NCBI RefSeq assembly: GCF_024639685.1 | Contig: NZ_JAHEHX010000019.1 | Span: forward strand, 434,001-498,000 | Direction of reading: 5' to 3' | DNA from: Polaribacter sp. | Lineage (GTDB): Bacteria > Bacteroidota > Bacteroidia > Flavobacteriales > Flavobacteriaceae | DNA: 64,000 bases | Shown here: in pieces, positions 18,134-26,801 of the stretch | How the letters are laid out: the number at the start of each line of letters is the position of its first letter | Position numbering within the stretch: the stretch's first letter is position 1 | The notes under the pieces: model-generated | Told to the model about the DNA's origin: nothing | Database searches by the model: none | What the model saw: only the letters and a program-made list of their open reading frames with translations | Position numbers and translations under genes: made by a program

Positions 18134-18646
18134 CAACAACATCTCCTCAATTTCTTTGGCTACTTCTTTCTTCTTTTTCTGATCTATTTTAAAAGTCATT
18201 TCTGCCAATTCATAAAAAGCTCTTCTTTCAAATAGATGTTTTGCAACAAATTCAGGAATTTGTTTGTCAGACAAAGAGGCTATTAAAGGTCTTTTTGCCT
18301 TCTTTTTAATTAACCTTTCTACTAGAGTTGGTACATTACCTTGCAAGTAAATAGAGGTTGCTTTACTATTTTTTATGAGTTCCATATTGTTGGCATAACA
18401 TGGTGTGCCTCCGCCTAATGAAAGTATCATTTTTTTTTTGTTTTTAAGAATTTCTTTAAGGTATAAATGCTCAATTTTCCTAAAATAAATTTCTCCTTTA
18501 GTGCTAAAAATATCTGCAATAGATTGATTTTCTTTGTCAATTATGAAATCATCTAAATCTATAAAACTGATATTTAAAGATTTAGCTATTCTTTTACCGA
18601 TACTAGATTTTCCAGAAGCCATGTAACCTAATAAAACAATCTGCAT
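18125..18646 (-). CDS. aroK: Shikimate kinase
   Basis: 173 residues, the usual size. P-loop GYMASGKSSIGKRIA at residues 7-21; DLDDFI near 32 for shikimate and Mg2+ contacts; FRKIEHLYL near 55 (the Arg of the shikimate site); SLGGGTPC near 78 (second substrate loop); and RPLIA near 118 in the lid. It phosphorylates shikimate at the 3-OH in the aromatic amino acid pathway. The coding strand holds a run of ten A (T10 at 18430-18439 on the plus strand), a slippage-prone spot. Convergent with the phosphoribosyltransferase gene. Confidence 0.95.
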   Translation of the reverse strand: MQIVLLGYMASGKSSIGKRIAKSLNISFIDLDDFIIDKENQSIADIFSTKGEIYFRKIEHLYLKEILKNKKKMILSLGGGTPCYANNMELIKNSKATSIYLQGNVPTLVERLIKKKAKRPLIASLSDKQIPEFVAKHLFERRAFYELAEMTFKIDQKKKKEVAKEIEEMLLLQ

Positions 18647-18716
18647 ATTTTTTTATTTTTTACAAATATCGATAAAATTTTAACCTTTTTCCCATTTCAA
18701 ATTCAAAGATTGATAG

Positions 18717-18724
18717 TATATTTG
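18717..18724 (+). promoter_or_regulatory. Bacteroidetes -7 element for tRNA-Lys
   Basis: TATATTTG, an exact TAnnTTTG match 15 bases before the tRNA 5' end. Confidence 0.5.
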
Positions 18725-18739
18725 CACCTGTTAATTTTA

Positions 18740-18812
18740 GACCTGGTAGCTCAGTTGGTAGAGCATCTCCCTTTTAAGGAGAGGGTCCTGGGTTCGAGCC
18801 CCAGCCCGGTCA
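18740..18812 (+). tRNA. tRNA-Lys (anticodon UUU)
   Basis: 73 bases folding into a full cloverleaf. D-arm GCTC/GAGC, anticodon stem TCTCC/GGAGA with loop CTTTTAA (anticodon TTT), and T-arm CTGGG/CCCAG with TTCGAGC. No CCA is encoded. The acceptor stem pairs GACCTGG with CCCGGTC, leaving a U5:C68 mismatch while all other six pairs are Watson-Crick. The wobble U is a target of MnmA, encoded at 1355. Confidence 0.93.
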
Positions 18813-18813
18813 C

Positions 18814-18845
18814 AAAAAAAGTTAAGCATTTGCTTAACTTTTTTA
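18814..18845 (+). terminator. Intrinsic terminator between the two tRNA genes
   Basis: A-tract, 8-bp stem GTTAAGCA/TGCTTAAC with a 2-base central TT, then a T-tract. It ends the tRNA-Lys transcript, so tRNA-Leu is likely transcribed from its own promoter. Confidence 0.85.
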
Positions 18846-18878
18846 TTTTATAATAGTTATTTTTATAACAATATAAAA

Positions 18879-18962
18879 GCGCACGTGGCGAAATTGGTAG
18901 ACGCGCAGCCTTGAGGGGGCTGTAAACGTAAGTTTGTGGAAGTTCGAATCTTCTCGTGCGCA
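18879..18962 (+). tRNA. tRNA-Leu (anticodon GAG)
   Basis: 84 bases with the long variable arm of class II tRNAs. Acceptor stem GCGCACG/CGTGCGC is perfect, anticodon stem CAGCC/GGCTG with loop TTGAGGG (anticodon GAG), and T-loop TTCGAAT. A73 is present and CCA is not encoded. Reads CUU/CUC codons. Confidence 0.95.
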
Positions 18963-19033
18963 CTTCTAATTAAATGTAACTTCTTCACAAAATATTAACC
19001 TTTTTAAAAGGTTTAATACTTATTTTTGTTTCT

Positions 19034-19840
19034 ATGCGAAAAATTATTTTTTTAGGGATGTTTTTGTTTGCCCTTAGTGCAATTGCACAGAACGATAGTA
19101 TTCAAAAAACGATTCTTAAAGGACAAATTATTCATGCAGAAGATAACAGTATTCTAAGTGCAGCCCATGTTTTAAACCTAAATACAGTTCAAGGAACCAT
19201 AACTAATGATAAAGGTTTTTTTGAATTACCTACTAGTGTTAATGATACTATTTTGGTTTCTTATTTAGGATTTTCATCTATAAAATTAAAAATAACAAAC
19301 GACCTCTTAAAGGGAAATGAGTTAGAGATTGCACTCTACGAAAAGCCTCAAGAAATTAAAGAAGTTATTATAAAGTCTACAAAACTTATTGGTGTATTAG
19401 AAATAGACGTTAAACAAGTGCCTAAAGATCGCTTTACAAGAATACATATAAATGGTTTAAAGCAAACCTATGAAGTTGGTAAGCCTCAAAAAAGAGATTT
19501 TTCTTCACCTTTAGCTGCACTTTTTCAGCCTGTAGATTATTTATATAATTTATTTGGAAAAAAACCAAGGCAACTCAAAAAACTTCAGAAGTTAAAAAAA
19601 GAAGATGATTTAAGAAAAATGTTGGCTGGTAAATTTGACAGAGAGGTAATGATGGAGTATTTAGATATGGATAGACAAGAACTGAACGAATTACTTACTG
19701 ATTGCAATTACTCGTCTTATTTTATAAAGAAAGCTTCCGACTTACAAATGATAGAGGCCGTTTTAGATTGTTACGAAAACTACAAAGCCTTAAAAAAAGG
19801 GAAAATTGAGCGCGAAAAGATTCCAAGCAAGAGAAATTAA
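19034..19840 (+). CDS. Secreted carboxypeptidase-like regulatory domain protein
   Basis: 268 residues. Signal peptide about 1-18 (ending AIAQ). Residues 25-105 form a carboxypeptidase-D regulatory-like beta-sandwich (LKGQIIHAEDNSILSAAHV, then TNDKGFFELP and VSYLGFSSIKLKI), the same domain that precedes TonB receptor plugs in this phylum, but no plug or barrel follows. The second half is basic and helical (KKPRQLKKLQKLKKEDD). Such stand-alone proteins are common in Flavobacteriia and of unknown role. It is monocistronic, followed by a gap rich in stem-loops. Confidence 0.85.
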   Translation: MRKIIFLGMFLFALSAIAQNDSIQKTILKGQIIHAEDNSILSAAHVLNLNTVQGTITNDKGFFELPTSVNDTILVSYLGFSSIKLKITNDLLKGNELEIALYEKPQEIKEVIIKSTKLIGVLEIDVKQVPKDRFTRIHINGLKQTYEVGKPQKRDFSSPLAALFQPVDYLYNLFGKKPRQLKKLQKLKKEDDLRKMLAGKFDREVMMEYLDMDRQELNELLTDCNYSSYFIKKASDLQMIEAVLDCYENYKALKKGKIEREKIPSKRN

Positions 19841-20083
19841 AAAAAAGAGTCAAAGCCATTATGAGTGACCTTGACTCTAGTCTAACTAAAAAAACTAACT
19901 TATAACATCACATTTTTCTCTTAGTATACTTATTGAGAGAAATACTTTGTTACATATAAGACGTAGATTTTTTTGTTTTGTTACATTATAGTAACACTTT
20001 TTTTATTTTTTGTTTAAAAAAAACTTTTTCTACATTCTAAAAAGAATACAGAAAAGTTTTATCTAATTTTTTTAAGAAAATAC
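19841..20083. other. Intergenic region with several inverted repeats
   Basis: No ORF seen. Four stem-loops: AGAGTCAA/TTGACTCT (19846-19878), TTCTCTTA/TGAGAGAA (19916-19941, one G-T pair), GTTAC/GTAAC followed by a T-tract (about 19980-20005, a plausible plus-strand terminator), and ATTCT/AGAAT (20034-20047), which on the minus strand is followed by T-rich sequence and may terminate guaB. Confidence 0.5.
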
Positions 20084-21559
20084 TTACCTCCTACTATAAT
20101 TTGGCGCTTCTTTTGTGATGGCCACATCATGAGGATGACTCTCATTAATTCCACTAGCTGTAATTCTTACAAACCTACCAGTTTCTTTAAGTGTTGCTAT
20201 ATCTTTAGAACCACAGTACCCCATACCTGCTCGTAAACCACCAATAAATTGATGAATGCTTTCGAACAATTCACCTTTATATGGAACTCTACCTACAATA
20301 CCTTCTGGTACTAATTTTTTAATATCATCTTCTACATCTTGGAAATATCTGTCTTTAGAACCTTGTTTCATGGCTTCTACAGAACCCATACCTCTATAAG
20401 ACTTGAACTTTCTTCCTTCGTAAATAATGGTTTCTCCTGGAGACTCTTTAGTACCTGCTAACAAAGATCCTAACATTACGCAATCTGCACCTGCTGCAAT
20501 TGCCTTAGGTATATCACCTGTATAACGAATTCCACCATCTGCAATAACGGGAACTCCACTACCTTTTATGGCATTAGCTACTTCTAACACTGCCGAGAAT
20601 TGAGGAAAACCTACCCCTGCTACAACTCTTGTTGTACAAATAGAACCAGGTCCAATACCAACTTTCACAGCATCTGCTCCAGCATCTACTAAGTATTTTG
20701 CAGCTTCTGCAGTGGCTATATTACCTACAACTACATCTAGCTCTGGAAATTTATCTTTAACAGCTTTTAAAACTTTAACTACACCTGCTGTATGTCCGTG
20801 AGCTGTGTCTATAATAACAGCATCTACACCTGCTTTAACTAAAGCTGATGCTCTTTCTACTGCATCTGCAGTAACGCCTAAAGCAGCAGCTACTCTTAAT
20901 CTACCAAAAGAATCTTTATTTGCTATTGGCTTTTGGGTAACCTTAGTAATATCTCTAAACGTTATTAATCCTTTTAGCTTATAATCTGCATCAACTATTA
21001 AAAGTTTTTCTATTTTATAATTCTGAAGAATTTTTTCTGCATCTTTTAAAGAAGTACCTACATCTGCAGTCACTAAGTTTTCACTTGTCATTACTTCTAC
21101 AATAGGTCTTTTATTTTTATGTTCAAAACGCAAATCTCTATTGGTTACAATACCTTTTAAGATACCTTCTTTGTCTACAATTGGAATACCACCAATGCTA
21201 TGTTCTTTCATGCTTAGTTTCGCATCTAAAACAGTAGCATCCATTTGAAGCGTTACAGGATCTAGAATCATTCCGCTTTCTGCACGTTTTACTCTTCTAA
21301 CTTCCTGTGCTTGTTGCTCTGTAGTCATGTTTTTATGTAAAACACCAATACCACCTTCTCTTGCAATGGCAATTGCTAAAGAAGATTCTGTTACAGTATC
21401 CATAGCTGCAGAAACTATAGGTACGTTAATAGTAATGTTTCTTGTAAATTTTGTTTGAATACTAACTTCTCTAGGAAGAACTTCTGAGAATGCTGGAACT
21501 AAAAGTACGTCATCATATGTAAGTCCTTCTCCTAAAATTTTGTTTTCGTGTGCGATCAT
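20084..21559 (-). CDS. guaB: Inosine-5'-monophosphate dehydrogenase
   Basis: 491 residues, normal length. GuaB oxidises IMP to XMP with NAD+, the committed step to GMP. The N-terminal part of the TIM barrel ([20 protein letters not shown]) is followed by a CBS-domain pair (about 95-205; [25 protein letters not shown]) and then the active site with the catalytic cysteine in [15 protein letters not shown] near residue 305. The flap has Y-R-G-M-GS. Near the C-terminus, [15 protein letters not shown] is present. Its promoter diverges from the FecA-like receptor gene. Confidence 0.98.
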   Translation of the reverse strand: MIAHENKILGEGLTYDDVLLVPAFSEVLPREVSIQTKFTRNITINVPIVSAAMDTVTESSLAIAIAREGGIGVLHKNMTTEQQAQEVRRVKRAESGMILDPVTLQMDATVLDAKLSMKEHSIGGIPIVDKEGILKGIVTNRDLRFEHKNKRPIVEVMTSENLVTADVGTSLKDAEKILQNYKIEKLLIVDADYKLKGLITFRDITKVTQKPIANKDSFGRLRVAAALGVTADAVERASALVKAGVDAVIIDTAHGHTAGVVKVLKAVKDKFPELDVVVGNIATAEAAKYLVDAGADAVKVGIGPGSICTTRVVAGVGFPQFSAVLEVANAIKGSGVPVIADGGIRYTGDIPKAIAAGADCVMLGSLLAGTKESPGETIIYEGRKFKSYRGMGSVEAMKQGSKDRYFQDVEDDIKKLVPEGIVGRVPYKGELFESIHQFIGGLRAGMGYCGSKDIATLKETGRFVRITASGINESHPHDVAITKEAPNYSRR

Positions 21560-21584
21560 GTTGCAATTAAGGTATAATTGCGAG

Positions 21585-21592
21585 CAAATTTA
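21585..21592 (-). promoter_or_regulatory. Bacteroidetes -7 element for guaB
   Basis: Minus strand reads TAAATTTG, an exact TAnnTTTG match 25 bases before the guaB ATG. Confidence 0.5.
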
Positions 21593-21748
21593 CGATATAT
21601 ATTGATTTTAAACTAATTAATTTTAACTCATTATTGCTTTCTAATTGAATATCAGTCATTTTAAAAGGTATTTTATAAATCTACAATTAATATTAAAATT
21701 TATTTTAATTTATTCTAAATAAGCTTTGCGAAAACTATTATGAGGTTG

Positions 21749-21756
21749 TATATTTG
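21749..21756 (+). promoter_or_regulatory. Bacteroidetes -7 element for the FecA-like receptor
   Basis: TATATTTG, an exact match lying inside the extended ORF that opens at 21740. It argues that translation starts later, at ATG 21797. Confidence 0.55.
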
Positions 21757-21796
21757 CATCGAATTTAAAAAACTATTTATAGTTAATCTAAATAAA

Positions 21797-24028
21797 ATGA
21801 AGAAGGTCGTAGCATTAATTGTATCACTTATTACGCTAACAATCAGCGCACAAGAAAATAAAGCAATAGCAAAAACTTTAGATTCTATTCAAAAATTAGA
21901 TGAAATTATCATTTCTACTACTGCAATTTTTGGTAACAAATATGTTGCAAAAAACAGAACAGGGTCTGCGTATTATTTATCACCAAAAGAATTACAAAAA
22001 TTTAGTTTTACAGATGTTAATAGAGCTTTAAGAACAGTACCTGGAGTTTCTATATATGAGGAAGATGGTTTTGGATTAAGACCTAATATTAGCTTAAGAG
22101 GTACATCTCCAGAAAGAAGTTCTAAAATAACTATTATGGAAGATGGTATTTTAATGGCACCTGCACCTTACAGTGCTTCTTCTGCCTATTATTTTCCAAC
22201 CATAGCTAGAATGGAAGCTGTAGAAGTATTAAAAGGTAGTAGCCAAGTTCAATATGGCCCTTTTACTACTGGTGGAGCAATCAATATGATTTCTTCTCAA
22301 ATACCTACTGAATTTGGTGGTAAAATTAGAGCAAGTTATGGTAGCTTTAATTCGCAACAATTACATGCTAAAGTTGGTGGTGGTAATGATACTTTTGGAT
22401 ATATGGTAGAATACCTAAACTATGGTTCTGATGGTTTTAAAACCTTACCAAGTGGAAAAGATACAGGCTTTAATAAGAATGATATTGTTGCTAAGTTTTC
22501 AGTAAACTTATTTCCAAAATCGAGCACTAAACAATCTTTGGAGTTTAAATTTCAATACTCAGATGAAGAAGGTAATGAAACGTATTTAGGTTTAACAGAA
22601 GAAGATTTTAATGCAAATCCGTTTGCTAGATATGCTTCTTCTAATGAAGATTTAATGACTACAGATCATACTCAGTATGCTGTAACACATAAAGTAGATT
22701 TTACCAATAATGTTAGATTAACCACTACTGCTTATCGCAATAACTTTTCTAGAAATTGGTATAAATTAAATGATGTTACTTTTAACGGAGACAAGCAATC
22801 TATTGCGAATGTGCTAGACAACCCAAACACGTTATCTGATCATTTTGCAATTGTAAATGGAAGTGTAAACTCAGGAGCAGATGGTATAGGCGTGAAAGCA
22901 AATAACAGAGCCTATTACTCACAAGGTATACAATCTAAGTTTGATTACCACTGGTATAAAGGAGATGCGTTTCATGATATTGAAGTAGGGGTTCGTTTTC
23001 ATTATGATGAAGAAGATCGTTTTCAATGGGTAGATCAATATAGTATTTCTAATACAGGTGATTTAACTCTAACTACAGCTGGTGTTCCAGGTACAAATGC
23101 CAACAGAATTTCTAGTGCCAATGCTTTTGCCTCTTTTATTACCTATAGATTAAAATATAAAAACTGGACGTTTACACCAGGTTTACGTTACGAAAACATT
23201 TCTTTACAAAGAGAGGATTTTGGTAAGAGTGATGTAGACAGAACTGGTGTTAATTTAACTACAAGAGAAAATAATGTAGATGTATTGATTCCTGGAATTG
23301 GAACAAACTATAAGTTTAGCAACGACTTTTCTATCTTTGGAGGAATCCATAAAGGATTTTCGCCTCCAGGAAATCAAGATGGTCAAGAACCAGAAGAAAG
23401 TATTAACTATGAATTAGGAACACGTTTTAACTTCTTAGGTATTTCTGGTGAAGTGGTCGGTTTCTTTAATGATTATTCTAATTTATTAGGAAGCGATTTA
23501 GCTGCAACAGGTGGTACAGGCTCTTTAGATCAATTTAATGCTGGTGAGGTTAATGTAAATGGTTTAGAATTATTGGTAAACTATAATTTTGCAAAAGCAG
23601 ATGCTGCTATTGCTTTGCCTTTATCTTTTGGATATACTTATACCAACACAGATTTTCAAAATAGTTTTGGTAGTTCTAACGATTTATGGGGTACAGTGGC
23701 TGTAGGAGATGAATTACCATACATACCAAAACACCAATTTAATGTAGGCTTTTCTTTAGAGCACTCTAAGTTTGAACTAAACTTTAATGGACGTTTCAAT
23801 GGCGAATTTAGAACTTTAGCAGGTGCTGGAGCAATTGCTGATAATGAACGTGTAGACTCTAATTTTATTGTGGATGTTTCTGGTAAATATTATGTGACTA
23901 AAAATTTAAATGTAACTGCAAATATTATTAATCTATTAGATGAAACCTATGCAGTATCTAGAGTATCTGCTGGTTTAAGACCTGGGCATCCTTTTGGAGC
24001 TTACGCAGGTTTAGAATTTAGATTTTAA
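21797..24028 (+). CDS. TonB-dependent receptor, FecA-like (iron chelate uptake)
   Basis: 743 residues from ATG 21797; the frame is open from 21740 but that region holds the promoter, and the signal peptide (KKVVALIVSLITLTISAQ) begins at 21797. No carboxypeptidase-like domain precedes the plug. Plug motifs: FSFTDVNRALRTVPGVSIYE, LRPNISLRGTSPERS and VEVLKGSSQVQYGPFTTGGA. The barrel ends with the C-terminal aromatic strand (YAGLEFRF). The plug resembles the Fe(III)-dicitrate receptor group; the true ligand is unknown. No FecIR-type sigma/anti-sigma pair is adjacent, in line with the missing N-terminal signalling domain. A large palindrome follows the stop. Confidence 0.88.
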   Translation: MKKVVALIVSLITLTISAQENKAIAKTLDSIQKLDEIIISTTAIFGNKYVAKNRTGSAYYLSPKELQKFSFTDVNRALRTVPGVSIYEEDGFGLRPNISLRGTSPERSSKITIMEDGILMAPAPYSASSAYYFPTIARMEAVEVLKGSSQVQYGPFTTGGAINMISSQIPTEFGGKIRASYGSFNSQQLHAKVGGGNDTFGYMVEYLNYGSDGFKTLPSGKDTGFNKNDIVAKFSVNLFPKSSTKQSLEFKFQYSDEEGNETYLGLTEEDFNANPFARYASSNEDLMTTDHTQYAVTHKVDFTNNVRLTTTAYRNNFSRNWYKLNDVTFNGDKQSIANVLDNPNTLSDHFAIVNGSVNSGADGIGVKANNRAYYSQGIQSKFDYHWYKGDAFHDIEVGVRFHYDEEDRFQWVDQYSISNTGDLTLTTAGVPGTNANRISSANAFASFITYRLKYKNWTFTPGLRYENISLQREDFGKSDVDRTGVNLTTRENNVDVLIPGIGTNYKFSNDFSIFGGIHKGFSPPGNQDGQEPEESINYELGTRFNFLGISGEVVGFFNDYSNLLGSDLAATGGTGSLDQFNAGEVNVNGLELLVNYNFAKADAAIALPLSFGYTYTNTDFQNSFGSSNDLWGTVAVGDELPYIPKHQFNVGFSLEHSKFELNFNGRFNGEFRTLAGAGAIADNERVDSNFIVDVSGKYYVTKNLNVTANIINLLDETYAVSRVSAGLRPGHPFGAYAGLEFRF

Positions 24029-24060
24029 TTTCATTATAAAATTATGGCTTCATCAAAGGC

Positions 24061-24122
24061 AGTTGCGTTTTTGCATACTTCTGAATTTCCTTTGGAAATT
24101 CCTCGCATGCAAAACCGCAACT
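24061..24122. repeat. 62-nt two-part palindrome (REP-like or large RNA hairpin)
   Basis: The outer arms 24061-24076 and 24107-24122 pair at 15 of 16 positions (one T-C mismatch). The inner arms GAATTTCC (24083-24090) and GGAAATTC (24094-24101) pair perfectly around TTT. The internal loop is 6 nt on one side and 5 nt on the other. G+C is higher than in the surrounding sequence. It lies between the receptor stop and ridA. A 32-codon ORF (24044-24142) runs through it, probably by chance. No second copy was seen in the window. Confidence 0.65.
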
Positions 24123-24223
24123 TTTCTTATACAACAACGTAAGCTACCCTATATAAACGTTACTCTATTTTTTTAATTATCTTTAAAAAATCTCACGATT
24201 AAAAATTCTTAAATTATTAATAA

Positions 24224-24613
24224 ATGAACCCAACTAAAAAAATTATTAGTACATCAGGAGCTCCTGCACCTATAGGACCATACAATCAAGCTATTTTAAG
24301 CGGAAATACATTGTATACTTCCGGACAAATTGCATTAGATACAATAACAGGAGAATTGGTTTTAAATTCTATAAAAGCAGAAACTACTAAGGTTATGGAA
24401 AATCTAAAAGCGGTATTAAATGCAGCAGAAATGACTTTTGAAAATGTAGTGAAAGTTTCAATTTTTATTACTGATATGAAGAATTTTAATGATATCAATG
24501 AAGTTTATGCTATGTATTTTAACGAAGAAACTGCACCAGCAAGAGAAACCGTAGAAGTTGCCAACCTACCGAAATACGTTAACGTGGAAATTAGCATGAT
24601 TGCTGTGAAATAA
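24224..24613 (+). CDS. ridA: RidA family reactive imine deaminase
   Basis: 129 residues, typical length. The N-terminal PIGPYNQAI motif, the mid-protein LYTSGQIALD strand and the C-terminal signature APARETVEVANLPKYVNVEI with the active-site arginine are all present. RidA hydrolyses reactive 2-aminoacrylate and 2-iminobutanoate released by PLP enzymes, which protects branched-chain and serine metabolism in the cytoplasm. It is followed by a strong terminator. Confidence 0.95.
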   Translation: MNPTKKIISTSGAPAPIGPYNQAILSGNTLYTSGQIALDTITGELVLNSIKAETTKVMENLKAVLNAAEMTFENVVKVSIFITDMKNFNDINEVYAMYFNEETAPARETVEVANLPKYVNVEISMIAVK

Positions 24614-24637
24614 ATGATAGAGAAAATATTTTAAAAG

Positions 24638-24673
24638 AAAAAACCTGATAGTGTATCTCCTATCAGGTTTTTT
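24638..24673 (+). terminator. Bidirectional terminator between ridA and gap
   Basis: A-tract, stem ACCTGATA/TATCAGGT, a 10-base loop, then a T-tract, between convergent genes. Confidence 0.85.
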
Positions 24674-24691
24674 ACAGTATAATTTTAGTGA

Positions 24692-25702
<1,011 letters not shown>

Positions 25703-25705
25703 TTA

Positions 25706-26689
25706 TTATGTAGACATTATGTCTGACACTCTTATTAATTCTTTATTTATTTTTGATTGTCCTTTTATTGCTTTATGTAATGGGGTTACTGTAATTTTAT
25801 CATTCATAAGCCCGACCATTAAGCGAGATTCGTTTGCTAATAAGCTCTCTACTGCTTTTACTCCCATTCTACTAGCTAGAACCCTATCAAAGCAAGAAGG
25901 AGAACCTCCTCTTTGCATATGGCCTAAAACAGAAACACGAACTTCATATTCAGGTAAGTTTTCTTCTACATAATCTTTCAGTTCAAAAACGTTTTTACCA
26001 ATTTTATCGCCTTCTGCAACAACTACAATACTAGAAGATTTTCCAGATTCTTTACTTCTTTTTAAAGATTCTAATAAACGCTCTAAACCAAGATCTTCTT
26101 CAGGTATTAATATTTCTTCAGCTCCTGCTCCTACTCCTGCATTTAAAGCAATATAACCAACATCTCTACCCATTACCTCCACAAAAAACAACCTATTGTG
26201 AGATGAAGCAGTATCTCTAATCTTATCGATTACATCAACTACTGTATTTAAAGTAGTATCATATCCTAAAGTATGACTTGTACCTGCTATATCATTATCT
26301 ATTGTACCAGGTATTCCCATTACTGGAAAATTAAATTCTTTACTAAAAAGTAATGCTCCTGTAAAAGAACCATCACCTCCTATGACAACTAAGGCATCTA
26401 TATTTGCATTTTTTAAAGCATTGTATGCTTTTTGCCTACCAGCTTTAGTTCTGAATTCTTGAGATCTGGCAGATTTTAAAAAAGTACCTCCTTTATTAAT
26501 AATTCCTTTAACACTTCTTGCGTCTAATGAAATAAAATCTCCTTCGATCATCCCTTGATAACCTCTGTAAATACCTGCGCACTCTATTTTATAAAAAGCA
26601 CAAGTTCTTACAACTGAACGAATTGCTGCGTTCATTCCTGGAGAATCACCTCCAGAAGTCATCACTCCTATTTTGTTTATTTTATTCAT
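25706..26689 (-). CDS. pfkA: ATP-dependent 6-phosphofructokinase
   Basis: 327 residues, the size of the bacterial PfkA subunit. ATP site GVMTSGGDSPGMNAAIR at the N-terminus, GGDGSFTGA near 103, the catalytic GTIDNDIAGT near 125 (Asp base), and the substrate loop EVMGRDVGY near 168. The Gly in GGDGS fits ATP use rather than the PPi-dependent form. First gene of the pfkA-gap unit. A terminator for tamB lies upstream, so this unit has its own promoter; no exact -7 element was found. Confidence 0.97.
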   Translation of the reverse strand: MNKINKIGVMTSGGDSPGMNAAIRSVVRTCAFYKIECAGIYRGYQGMIEGDFISLDARSVKGIINKGGTFLKSARSQEFRTKAGRQKAYNALKNANIDALVVIGGDGSFTGALLFSKEFNFPVMGIPGTIDNDIAGTSHTLGYDTTLNTVVDVIDKIRDTASSHNRLFFVEVMGRDVGYIALNAGVGAGAEEILIPEEDLGLERLLESLKRSKESGKSSSIVVVAEGDKIGKNVFELKDYVEENLPEYEVRVSVLGHMQRGGSPSCFDRVLASRMGVKAVESLLANESRLMVGLMNDKITVTPLHKAIKGQSKINKELIRVSDIMST

Positions 26690-26774
26690 ATACTACCGTA
26701 AAATTAATTCTTTTAAATGATTTACAATAAAAAAGTTACGAAAACGATTGAGGCTAAAAGACCTGTTTTTTGTT

Positions 26775-26801
26775 TAAAAACTAACGTGAATATGTTAGTT
26801 T
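26775..26801 (-). terminator. Intrinsic terminator of tamB
   Basis: AAACTAAC/GTTAGTTT stem (26778-26785 with 26794-26801) around an 8-base loop, followed on the minus strand by T-rich sequence. The stem overlaps the tamB stop codon. Confidence 0.65.

Noticed and set aside
24044..24142. 32-codon ORF across the palindrome
   Set aside because: Its coding sequence is largely dictated by the inverted repeat, so it is better explained as a by-product of the hairpin than as a gene.
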